Shown: piece after piece, positions 1 to 6,571 of the stretch
How positions within the stretch are numbered: the first letter of the stretch is position 1
Layout of the letters: every line of letters starts with the position of its first letter
Origin: Rickettsiales bacterium
Lineage (GTDB): Bacteria > Pseudomonadota > Alphaproteobacteria > Rs-D84
Assembly (NCBI GenBank): GCA_031267375.1
Contig: JAIRZE010000087.1
Coordinates: forward strand, 1 to 7,766
Length of the DNA: 7,766 nucleotides
Direction of reading: 5' to 3'
Program-made: the position numbers and the translations under genes
The notes under the pieces: generated by a model
What the model saw: only the letters and a program-made list of their open reading frames with translations
Databases searched by the model: none
Told to the model about the DNA's origin: nothing

Positions 1-1159
1 GATGAGTATGGGCCTCGTTCATTTCTATAAGCGTTTCACGTACCCCTGTCGCCATTGCGCGAACCGATTCGGAGAACGCGCCCGCCGCGGTTTTTGTGTT
101 TTCCAAAGTAGTATTCGCGACGCCGGTCACGGTATTCAGTTCCGATACGATGCCGCTTGCGAATTCTTTTATTTCTCCGTGGAATCGGCCGGTCAGCCCG
201 GACAGCTCTGTTGAAACATTGCGAACGGACGCTTCGGTCCCGGCGGCGGTTTCCATAGTCGTTTCTGCGGCTTCTATCAATTTTCTGACTTGCTTTTCAA
301 TGGCGGATTCGGAAAGGCGGATCTGCCCGCCGACAACATTCGCAGTGTTTGTCAGAATGTTCATCTGATTTGTCAGCAGTGTTTTGGATTGCTTTGTAAA
401 TGCGTCTAATTTTTCAATCTGATTGCCCAGCAATTTATCGTTTTCGGACATAGCGGCTTCATACCCGGCGGCTTCCTTTTTGACATTTGCAAAGCCGTCA
501 GCGACGCTTGCGGACAGATCTATCAGCTTTTGCCGCATACTTTCAGACTCATCTGACATAGAATTCATCTGGGCGCTGTTTGATTCGCAATCAGATTGCA
601 ATTGATTATGAAGCGTTTTTCCGGATTCAATCCAGCCGTCAATTTGATTTTGCAGGACGCCTGTTTTTTCAAGCGCGTCTGTGGAAATATTATCAATTTG
701 CCGCAATAACTCGTTGATACGATTTGTAAATCTTTCGCAAGACTTTTGCGCTTCGTCCCATTCGCCGCTGGCAACTATCTGGCGGAATCCGTCCGCGGTG
801 TTTTCCAAGCGCTGGGTCATAATGTTGATTTTCTTTGCCGCTTCGTCCGCGGTTCCGACCAATGCCGCATTGCGGGCGCCAAGGTCGTTTTTAAGAGTTT
901 CCGCCGCGGCGATCTGGGTCGCCAATGTTTCCTGCATCTCGCGGAAATTGCTTTCTATCTTTTCCATTTCGCCGGACAATACGGTTTGCAGCACGCGGGC
1001 AGCGTCCTGGATTTTGGCGCGTTCCGGGCGCGTCAGCAGCAGCAGCAGGGATTCCATAACCTTTTGCGATTTGCGCGATACTGAAAATAAAAATATCAGC
1101 GCCAGAATCAACAAGACGGCCAAAGCCGCGCCGCCAATAATCAGAATTTGATTTATCAT
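1..1159 (-). CDS. Membrane-anchored coiled-coil protein, C-terminus beyond the window
   Basis: Reading the minus strand from the ATG at 1159-1157 gives 386 codons without a stop, so the gene continues past the left edge. Residues about 4-26 (QILIIGGAALAVLLILALIF and following) form one hydrophobic membrane segment. The basic stretch SRKSQK follows it, which by the positive-inside rule places the rest in the cytoplasm. After that the chain is almost entirely polar helix rich in Ala, Glu, Gln, Asn, Lys and Thr, with heptad-like spacing and almost no Pro, typical of a long coiled coil. A GGAAG ribosome binding site (1165-1169) sits 5 bases before the ATG and supports the start. I do not recognise the family. 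RmuC has a similar anchor plus coiled coil, but its conserved nuclease core is not visible in the 386 residues seen. A methyl-accepting-protein-like or apolipoprotein-like helical domain is also possible. It is divergent from addA across 64 bp. Confidence 0.8.
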   Translation of the reverse strand, partial: MINQILIIGGAALAVLLILALIFLFSVSRKSQKVMESLLLLLTRPERAKIQDAARVLQTVLSGEMEKIESNFREMQETLATQIAAAETLKNDLGARNAALVGTADEAAKKINIMTQRLENTADGFRQIVASGEWDEAQKSCERFTNRINELLRQIDNISTDALEKTGVLQNQIDGWIESGKTLHNQLQSDCESNSAQMNSMSDESESMRQKLIDLSASVADGFANVKKEAAGYEAAMSENDKLLGNQIEKLDAFTKQSKTLLTNQMNILTNTANVVGGQIRLSESAIEKQVRKLIEAAETTMETAAGTEASVRNVSTELSGLTGRFHGEIKEFASGIVSELNTVTGVANTTLENTKTAAGAFSESVRAMATGVRETLIEMNEAHTH

Positions 1160-1169
1160 TCCCGCTTCC

Positions 1170-1198
1170 TTGATTTAACAGATTATTTATACTATTAT
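1170..1198 (+). promoter_or_regulatory. Predicted sigma-70-type promoter of addA
   Basis: TTGATT (1170-1175) and TATTAT (1193-1198) are separated by 17 bases and lie 25 bases before the addA ATG. Each box is close to the sigma-70 consensus. The -35 box overlaps the purine-rich leader of the divergent gene. The leader before addA (AATAGAAAAA) has no clear Shine-Dalgarno sequence, so translation of AddA may be weak. Predicted by eye only. Confidence 0.35.
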
Positions 1199-1215
1199 AA
1201 GCGTATAAAAATCAA
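1186..1215 (-). promoter_or_regulatory. Possible promoter of the divergent coiled-coil gene
   Basis: On the minus strand TTGATT (1215-1210) is followed after 18 bases by TATAAA (1191-1186), placing a start about 20-25 bases before the ATG at 1159. It overlaps the predicted addA promoter on the opposite strand, so the two could interfere. The region is very AT-rich, so chance matches are likely. Confidence 0.25.
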
Positions 1216-1223
1216 TAGAAAAA

Positions 1224-3785
1224 ATGACAAGAAAACGCGAACTTTCGGCAGAGCAATCCACGGCGGCGAATCCGGCGGAAAATATCTGGGTCAGCGCGAA
1301 TGCCGGGACCGGCAAAACCAGCGTCCTGGTTCAGCGCTTGCTGCGGATTTTATTCCGGACGCAAAATGCCGGCGCTGGGATATTGTGCCTGACCTATACC
1401 AATGCCGGCGCATCTGAAATGCGCAACCGCATTCTTGCGGCGCTGACGGAATGGGCGACTGCCAGTGATGAAGAGTTGCGTGATTTATTGACTGGCGTCG
1501 CGTATGAGCAAGAACCGACGGACACGGACCTGCGAAATGCGCGCGCTATTTTTTACAATTATATTGATCATCCGCAGATATTAAAAATAAAAACAATCCA
1601 CGGATTTTGCGAAGAAATTTTGCGGCGCTTTCCGATAGAAGCTGGCGTGCCCCCGGCCTGGAATTTGACCAGCGACGCGAACCAGCGGCGCTTGCTGAAA
1701 GACGCCTTTCATCGTTTGATAAACAGGGGGGCAAATGCAGAGGCTGCGAACGCATTTTCGCATATCTTGGGCCGTATCTCGGAACACTCTTTTGACAGCC
1801 TGTTGGACGTTCTGACAGACCAGTACAAGCAGTTTTTCGGGGTGGAAAATTACTTTAATAAACGACAACAGTTCGTTGATACGACGAAACAATTTTTTGG
1901 ACTTGATTTGGCGCCGCCGCCAGAGGTTTCGCGTGAAACCCTGAAAGATATAGTCGTAAATGTCAAAATAGAGCTGAATTCATCAAAAAAGCCGGCAGCA
2001 TACCTGCAAAACATTATAATTTTGACGGAACAATACATTGATACGACTATTAATTTTGAAAAATATAAAACCGCCTATCTGAATGCCGATGGAAGCAAAA
2101 GTATCAATGTTTCAAAAAAGTGGTATTTGGCGGAAGAGCAGGATAGAATTTACGCCGCAGACCAAAGAAATTTGAACGAGCAAATTTTTGCAGACACGGT
2201 CGCATTGTTTGATTTGGGCTATGCGTTTTCGCAAACATATAAAGAGTTGAAATCCGAACGCGATCTTCTTGATTTTGACGACTTGATTTTATACACGAAA
2301 AAACTGTTTTCGGACCCTTTGTCTATGGGCTGGGTTTTGTCGCAATTGGATGTGTCGCTGAATCATATTCTGGTGGACGAAGCCCAAGATACATCGCCCG
2401 AACAATGGGCGATATTAAAGGCCCTGACGACCGATTTTTTCACCGACGGCGATACTGAATCCGACCTGCATTCTCTGTTTGTCGTGGGCGATGCAAAGCA
2501 ATCCATTTACGGTTTTCAGGGCGCCGATCCGGAAGAGTTTGCAGCCAGCCGCGAAGAGATTTCCGCGCAGATAAAAAACAATCTGCGCGCGATCCGCGAA
2601 ATCCCGCTGGCCCAAAGTTTCCGCAGCACGGCGCCGATTCTGAAAACAGTGGATTATGTCTTCAACAACATTGAAAACTTTGCGAACACCGATCACAAAT
2701 GCTTTCGCGGTGATGCGCCCGGCCGCGTGGAAGTGCATCCTCTTTATGCGCCTGACAAGGCCGCCGGTGAAAAGTCCGCGGCCGCGCGTGCGGAATATAT
2801 AAAAAAGGTGGCGGGACATATAGAGAATTTGGTTAAATTCGGCGCGAATCCCAGCGATATAATGGTGCTGGTCCAGCGGCGAAATCCGTTCGCCGCACCG
2901 CTGGTGAATGAAATTAAAAAGCGCGGAATTGCGGTCGCCGGCAGCGACAGGATTATTCTGCCGGAATTTCCGGCCGTCAGGGATTTGCTGAATCTGACGC
3001 GATTCTGCCTGGATAATACGGACGATTATTCGCTGGCGTGCGTGCTGAAATCTCCGATGTTTCGCTTTTCAGAAGATGATTTAATGGCGGTTTGCCGGGA
3101 TCGCGGCGAACAAAATGTATTTAATGTGCTGGCCAGATCGCGCCCGGATATTCACGCGCAATTATTGGAAATTATTGAATGGTCGCGGGGCTTGGCGCCG
3201 TATTCGTTCTTTATGCGAGTGCTGAATACCGGCGATCGCCGGATGAAAATGATTGCGGCATTGGGCCAGCAGATAATTGATCCGCTGGAAGAATTTCTGA
3301 CGATATGCCTTTCGTACGAGCGTACGCAGCCCGGAACTCTGCGGCATTTTATAAAGTGGTTCATAGAGGGCGGAAGCGAGATAAAGCGCGAATTATCGGA
3401 TGCAGACGGCGTGCGCGTCGCGACTGTGCACGGCAGCAAGGGCTTGGAATCGCCGATAGTGTTTTTAATTGACACCGTGCGCACGCCGCGCGACAAGCCG
3501 GAAAAAATAATTTCCGTGCCCGGCGGCTGGATTTGGTCGCCAATAAAAAGCAATAGCGAACTCTTAAACAACGCATCGGAAGATGCGATGCGTGTAAAAA
3601 TAGCTGAATATAACCGGCTGTTGTATGTGGCGATGACGCGCGCGCGCGACCAGCTTTATATTTACGGATTTAATATATCGGAAAACGCGCCGGAAATTTC
3701 CTGGCATTCGCAATTGACGCAAATTTTGCCGGCTATGCCGGGCATAAAAAAATACAATGGAACGCTGGTGGTTTCAAATGAATGA
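1224..3785 (+). CDS. addA: AddA helicase part (UvrD/RecB-like superfamily 1A), nuclease domain in a separate frame
   Basis: This is the motor part of the AddAB helicase-nuclease, which processes double-strand DNA ends for RecA-dependent repair. The 853 residues carry all the superfamily 1A motifs in order: Q11 of the Q motif, Walker A ANAGTGKT (25-32), motif Ia CLTYTNAGASEM (55-66), TIHGFCEEILRRFPIEAG (124-141), motif II ILVDEAQDT (382-390), motif III VVGDAKQSIYGFQGAD (420-435), motif IV QSFRST (464-469), motif V VATVHGSKGLE (732-742) and motif VI YNRLLYVAMTRARDQ (796-810). The motif Ia to IHGFCE region is typical of alphaproteobacterial AddA. The frame stops 43 residues after the YIYG that follows motif VI, before the nuclease domain that AddA normally carries on the same chain. 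That domain is encoded immediately downstream in the +1 frame. AddB is not in the window; in many alphaproteobacteria it lies directly upstream, but here a divergent unrelated gene occupies that place. Confidence 0.93.
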   Translation: MTRKRELSAEQSTAANPAENIWVSANAGTGKTSVLVQRLLRILFRTQNAGAGILCLTYTNAGASEMRNRILAALTEWATASDEELRDLLTGVAYEQEPTDTDLRNARAIFYNYIDHPQILKIKTIHGFCEEILRRFPIEAGVPPAWNLTSDANQRRLLKDAFHRLINRGANAEAANAFSHILGRISEHSFDSLLDVLTDQYKQFFGVENYFNKRQQFVDTTKQFFGLDLAPPPEVSRETLKDIVVNVKIELNSSKKPAAYLQNIIILTEQYIDTTINFEKYKTAYLNADGSKSINVSKKWYLAEEQDRIYAADQRNLNEQIFADTVALFDLGYAFSQTYKELKSERDLLDFDDLILYTKKLFSDPLSMGWVLSQLDVSLNHILVDEAQDTSPEQWAILKALTTDFFTDGDTESDLHSLFVVGDAKQSIYGFQGADPEEFAASREEISAQIKNNLRAIREIPLAQSFRSTAPILKTVDYVFNNIENFANTDHKCFRGDAPGRVEVHPLYAPDKAAGEKSAAARAEYIKKVAGHIENLVKFGANPSDIMVLVQRRNPFAAPLVNEIKKRGIAVAGSDRIILPEFPAVRDLLNLTRFCLDNTDDYSLACVLKSPMFRFSEDDLMAVCRDRGEQNVFNVLARSRPDIHAQLLEIIEWSRGLAPYSFFMRVLNTGDRRMKMIAALGQQIIDPLEEFLTICLSYERTQPGTLRHFIKWFIEGGSEIKRELSDADGVRVATVHGSKGLESPIVFLIDTVRTPRDKPEKIISVPGGWIWSPIKSNSELLNNASEDAMRVKIAEYNRLLYVAMTRARDQLYIYGFNISENAPEISWHSQLTQILPAMPGIKKYNGTLVVSNE

Positions 3786-4233
3786 GTCAATGAAAGAATT
3801 TCTATCGCGGCGCAAAAAGTCAAAATTCGGTACGATTGCAGGTTCGGCAATGCATTCCCGTTTACAATTTATAGTTATTGATAAAAATATAGATAATCTG
3901 CCGATTATGCGCGGCGATACTGAATTAATAAAGTCCATAAATTCACATTCTGAATTGGTCAGATTTTTCGTATCGTCCGCACGCGTGGAAGTGCCGATTG
4001 CGGGAATAGTTGACGGAAAATTCGTCAGCCGCCGCATAGACAGGATGATAATTGACGACAAAGAAATTGAGTTCTTGGATTATAAAACCGACACTGATAA
4101 AAATGCGCGGCGCGGGCATTACGAATCGCAGATGCAGGGTTATAAAAAACTGCTTTGCGCGGCATATCCGGAACATAAAATCAGCGGCTATATTCTGTGG
4201 CTGCACGATTGGACTTTGGAACGAATTATTTAG
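3778..4233 (+). CDS. AddA C-terminal PD-(D/E)XK nuclease domain as a separate reading frame
   Basis: The 151 residues match the C-terminal RecB-family nuclease of AddA. The visible catalytic set is H26 (GSAMH), E71 (VEVPIAG), D88 (RRIDRM), D101 with K103 (DYKT) and the QxxxY motif Q118/Y122 (QMQGY). In this family these residues bind metal and cut the DNA strand during end resection. The ATG at 3778 overlaps the helicase stop by 8 bases (ATGAATGA), an arrangement that allows termination and re-initiation; a weak GGTGG (3767-3771) lies 6 bases before it. An in-frame ATG at 3757 would add 7 residues (MERWWFQ) but has no better ribosome site. With no helicase motifs of its own, this chain must pair with the helicase part or be made as a fusion by frameshifting. 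A sequencing or assembly frameshift is the main alternative to a natural split. Helicase plus nuclease total about 1000 residues, somewhat short for AddA of this class (from memory roughly 1150). Confidence 0.82.
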   Translation: MNESMKEFLSRRKKSKFGTIAGSAMHSRLQFIVIDKNIDNLPIMRGDTELIKSINSHSELVRFFVSSARVEVPIAGIVDGKFVSRRIDRMIIDDKEIEFLDYKTDTDKNARRGHYESQMQGYKKLLCAAYPEHKISGYILWLHDWTLERII

Positions 4234-4239
4234 CGACTA

Positions 4240-4380
4240 AGCCCGGTATAAGTTCCCCTCCTGTGGAGGGGTGCCCGCGTAGCGGGCGGGGTGCTCTCTT
4301 ATTTCTTAATTAAATAAAAAAGAGACCACCCCGGCGCCTGCGGCGCCACCCCAGAGCAGGAGGGGAACTTATACCGAGCT
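4240..4380. repeat. Complex palindromic repeat element, copy 1
   Basis: A 141-bp intergenic element starts 6 bases after the nuclease stop. Its outer arms 4240-4262 and 4358-4380 are inverted repeats of 23 bases with one mismatch. Inside lie GGGGTG (4268-4273) against CACCCC (4347-4352), and two side hairpins: GCCCGC/GCGGGC (4273-4278, 4282-4287; loop GTA) and the perfect GGCGCC/GGCGCC (4333-4338, 4342-4347; loop TGC). A central stem (4288-4300 with 4320-4332, one mismatch) closes an AT-rich loop. The left arm can also fold on itself (CCCCTCC 4255-4261 with GGAGGGG 4265-4271). The whole could form a branched RNA or DNA cruciform on either strand. There is no T-run after the right arm, so it is not a clear terminator. 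It shares its plan and its boundary motif (AGCYCGGT) with the element at 5446-5597. Origin and mobility are unknown. Confidence 0.88.
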
Positions 4381-4402
4381 TCCATATCACCAACATAATC
4401 AG

Positions 4403-4430
4403 TTGCAAAAGAACTTTTATAATTTATAAT
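4403..4430 (+). promoter_or_regulatory. Predicted promoter of the plus-strand glycosyltransferase
   Basis: TTGCAA (4403-4408) and a perfect TATAAT (4425-4430) are spaced by 16 bases, with a second TATAAT at 4418-4423. The gap 4381-4452 is AT-rich. Transcription from here would give a short leader of about 15 bases that still contains the ribosome binding site, so the gene need not depend on addA transcription. Confidence 0.5.
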
Positions 4431-4441
4431 CAAAGGGATTC

Positions 4442-4445
4442 AGGA
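4442..4445 (+). promoter_or_regulatory. Ribosome binding site deciding the TTG start
   Basis: AGGA lies 7 bases before the TTG at 4453. No ATG or GTG precedes the conserved N-terminal strand IKLSIIIPQYN in this frame at a suitable distance, so this site supports a TTG start. Confidence 0.6.
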
Positions 4446-4452
4446 ACTGCAA

Positions 4453-5445
4453 TTGATAAAACTTTCTATCATCATACCGCAATACAATGAAAGCGAAATG
4501 GATATTTTTCCATTGCTCAGCAGCATTGACAATCAGCTGGGCGTTGATTGGAATGCAATAGAGGTTCTGATTGTAAACGATCGTTCAAAAGTCCGCCTGT
4601 CCAGGCGTTTTCTGAAACAGTTTCATAACTGCAAGCCGAAATATGCCCGGCTGAAAAAGAATGTCGGGCAGGGGCCTTGCCGCAATGCCGGAATGGATAT
4701 GACGACCGGCGAATACATAATGTTCTGCGACGCGGATGACAGATTTAATATGGTTATCGCGCTGTGGAAATATTTGAAAGTAATAGACGCCGAGCATTCG
4801 GATCTGATTTATTCCAGCTATCTTGTGGAAGCGATTGATGAAAATGGCAATACCGGTTTTTGCACCTATAATTACAATAATTTGTTCACGGAATTTTCTA
4901 TGGTGCACGGCAAGCTGTACAGGCGGAGATTTTTGGAACAAAACGATATAAGATTTCTTGATAAATTCCGCTGCCACGAAGATGTGTATTTCAATGGCTT
5001 GGCATTTAATTTGGCGGATAAAATAAACCTGATAGAATTGTGGCTGTATGTGTGGGTCAGGAATCTAAAATCTATAACAAGGTCCAACGGGGGCAAGGCC
5101 GCATTTTCAGAATACTCCACTTTTATTGATGCCAGTCTGGAATTATTGAAAGTATTGGCGGTTAAAAATCCGTCGTGCGTGCAGACGGTTGCCGCGGATA
5201 TTTTATTGGACGCATATATTAATTTGAATAAAGTAATTTTCCGGTATCGCGGGAAAGACTTTATCGCGCCTGCTGAAAAAAAGTTGGGCAACTTGTGCAA
5301 GCAGTACGATCAATATCTGAATAAATTTATGGAAACAGAGCTTGCCGCAATGGCGGAACGCAAAGAAAAACTGCATACGGATTTGGTTCCCTTGCGCGAA
5401 TCATTCACGGATTTTCTGAAACGAATTAAAAGCTTTGAAAAATAA
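4453..5445 (+). CDS. Family 2 (GT-A fold) glycosyltransferase
   Basis: The 330-residue protein begins with the nucleotide-binding strand of GT2 enzymes, LSIIIPQYNE (4-13). Next come VNDRS (41-45), where most relatives have VNDGS, then GPCRNAGMDMTTGEYIMFCDADD (from 74), whose D93-x-D95 would hold the metal and sugar nucleotide. HGKLYRRRF (152-160) and the HED motif (175-177), the likely catalytic-base region, follow. The C-terminal 130 residues are helical with many charged residues and no clear membrane segment, so it probably acts at the cytoplasmic face on a lipid-linked or surface glycan. Donor and acceptor cannot be told from sequence. The start is TTG. The gene stands alone between two related palindromic elements, converges with the glf-linked glycosyltransferase, and is only distantly similar to it. 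Confidence 0.88.
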   Translation: MIKLSIIIPQYNESEMDIFPLLSSIDNQLGVDWNAIEVLIVNDRSKVRLSRRFLKQFHNCKPKYARLKKNVGQGPCRNAGMDMTTGEYIMFCDADDRFNMVIALWKYLKVIDAEHSDLIYSSYLVEAIDENGNTGFCTYNYNNLFTEFSMVHGKLYRRRFLEQNDIRFLDKFRCHEDVYFNGLAFNLADKINLIELWLYVWVRNLKSITRSNGGKAAFSEYSTFIDASLELLKVLAVKNPSCVQTVAADILLDAYINLNKVIFRYRGKDFIAPAEKKLGNLCKQYDQYLNKFMETELAAMAERKEKLHTDLVPLRESFTDFLKRIKSFEK

Positions 5446-5600
5446 AGCTCGGTCTAAATTCCCCTTCGCTGGCGAAGGGGTGGCCACGGAGTGGTCGGGG
5501 TAGTGGTTAATAAAAGTAATTTGTATTTTTATTTCCACTACCCCGTCAGCCTTCGGCTGCCACCCCTTCGCCAGCGAAGGGGAATTCGCACCGAGTTTTT
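5437..5600. terminator. Possible bidirectional terminator between convergent genes
   Basis: The palindromic element lies between two converging stop codons (5445 plus, 5634-5632 minus). On the plus strand its stem is followed by TTTTT (5596-5600). On the minus strand it is followed by a T-rich run, TTTATTTTT (complement of about 5438-5446). Both sides thus resemble intrinsic terminators. The stem is far longer than usual, so termination may be a secondary use of the repeat. Confidence 0.4.
5446..5597. repeat. Complex palindromic repeat element, copy 2
   Basis: It starts right after the stop of the glycosyltransferase gene. The arms pair as 5448-5453 with 5590-5595 (CTCGGT/ACCGAG), then after a 3-base mismatch a perfect 28-base inverted repeat, 5457-5484 with 5559-5586. 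Each arm also folds into its own 9-bp hairpin CCCCTTCGC/GCGAAGGGG (5461-5469 with 5472-5480; 5563-5571 with 5574-5582). Side hairpins are GGCCAC/GTGGTC (5482-5487, 5491-5496) and CAGCC/GGCTG (5547-5551, 5555-5559). A central perfect 10-bp stem GGGGTAGTGG/CCACTACCCC (5497-5506, 5535-5544) closes an AT-rich loop. The order of parts is the same as in the element at 4240-4380, while the stem sequences differ. Confidence 0.88.
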
Positions 5601-5631
5601 ACCTCCGGATAATTACATTTTTCAATTATAA

Positions 5632-6570
5632 TCAATCCTCGGTCAGCGCTTTCAAATTGTCCTTGATTTTTTTTATATGCTGCTCAAAGAAAATAATAAG
5701 CGGCATCAGCTCTGCAAACTCTTGGCGAAATCTTTCCTTGAATATTGCCTGGTTTTCCGGATGATTTTCCAATCTTTTGAAATTCCAGCTGTACATAGCA
5801 TATTTTTCCCGTATATATATCGGGCGTGCTTCCGCGGCCAATTGCGGGCGCTGGGCCAGCCACCTGTCAATCTCGGCATATTCGTCGCACATACAAAATA
5901 TTTTTCCCGTGCTGGCGACAGAGTTGGTTCCGGAATTAATGCGGTAATGAACCACAGGATGCAAGGTCATATACATACGCGTCGCCGATGCCAAAGCCTT
6001 GAAATTAAAGCTATTGTCCTGATAGCTGGCGCCCGGACTTTCCAAGCATCTTATATCGTTGTCCCGGATAAAATCGCGCCTGTAAATCGCGGACCATATC
6101 GTTTTTTCTTTATAAAATATTTCTGGATTGTCCAGCGGCCTGATTACTTTGTACGCGTCTTTTTCAGGAAGCAGCACTATGTTCACATCGGTTCCGGTGC
6201 GATCGTCGTGATGCACCATACTGCCCTTTACTATTTCCGCATTGTGCCGGATCGCCAGTTCATATAATTCTTCGTACATATCAGGCTCTATAAAATCATC
6301 AGATTCAACGATGCCGATAAAGTCGCCAGTCGCCGCGTCTATGCCGCGGTTCACGGCCTTGCCGTATCCATAATTAGGCCCGTCCAACACGCGGATCCGC
6401 GCGTCCAGCGCGGCGTATGCGGAAATTATGCTCAGGCATCCGTCCGTGCTGCCGTCGTTTACTATTATGATTTCAATATCGTGCAAAGTCTGATTCACAA
6501 TGCTGTCCAGGCATTTTCGCAAATATTTTTCAACATTATAAACGGGAACGATAACTGATACTTTCGGCAT
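5632..6570 (-). CDS. Family 2 (GT-A fold) glycosyltransferase coupled to glf
   Basis: From the ATG at 6570-6568 the protein has 312 residues and begins MPKVSVIVPVYNVEKYLRKC, the classic GT2 N-terminus. VNDGSTD (37-43) and ESDD (89-92, the DxD-type metal site) follow, then WSAIYRRDF (159-167) and SYQDNSFNF (182-190), which take the place of the usual acceptor-side ED motif. No membrane span is evident. An in-frame upstream start would add 27 residues that lie inside the end of glf and do not look like a GT2 N-terminus; the GGAAG site 5 bases before the chosen ATG supports the shorter form. Its start is one base after the glf stop, so the two are surely co-transcribed and probably coupled in translation. 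That context suggests work on a galactofuranose-containing glycan, possibly as a galactofuranosyltransferase. The sugar specificity is inference. Confidence 0.88.
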   Translation of the reverse strand: MPKVSVIVPVYNVEKYLRKCLDSIVNQTLHDIEIIIVNDGSTDGCLSIISAYAALDARIRVLDGPNYGYGKAVNRGIDAATGDFIGIVESDDFIEPDMYEELYELAIRHNAEIVKGSMVHHDDRTGTDVNIVLLPEKDAYKVIRPLDNPEIFYKEKTIWSAIYRRDFIRDNDIRCLESPGASYQDNSFNFKALASATRMYMTLHPVVHYRINSGTNSVASTGKIFCMCDEYAEIDRWLAQRPQLAAEARPIYIREKYAMYSWNFKRLENHPENQAIFKERFRQEFAELMPLIIFFEQHIKKIKDNLKALTED

Positions 6571-6571
6571 T

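Noticed and set aside
1034..1048. Five CAG triplets, a possible unstable repeat.
   Set aside because: They encode five leucines as CTG codons on the minus strand. The tract is too short to suggest phase variation, and a triplet change would keep the frame.
681..1151. Plus-strand open frames of 156 and 112 codons (also 746-1084).
   Set aside because: They lie antisense to the coiled-coil gene, have no ribosome binding site and no recognisable protein features. The minus frame has a convincing start, membrane segment and heptads.
1..1159. Naming the coiled-coil gene rmuC or zorA.
   Set aside because: Only one membrane segment is present, unlike ZorA, and no RmuC nuclease core is visible in 386 residues. 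A name would be a guess.
3152..3571. Minus-strand open frame of 139 codons inside addA.
   Set aside because: It is antisense to helicase motif V and its surroundings, which are clearly coding on the plus strand. Its composition is typical of a shadow frame.
3637..3648. Run of six CG dinucleotides, a possible Z-DNA or unstable tract.
   Set aside because: It is explained by Thr-Arg-Ala-Arg codons of helicase motif VI in an organism that favours GCG and CGC codons.
4240..4380. A CRISPR array or riboswitch as the explanation of the repeated structure.
   Set aside because: There are no regularly spaced direct repeats, and the element follows a stop codon with a separate promoter between it and the next gene. 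It is a single palindrome with side hairpins.
5677..6267. Plus-strand open frame of 196 codons.
   Set aside because: It is antisense to the minus-strand glycosyltransferase, whose GT2 motifs are intact. The protein shows no family features.
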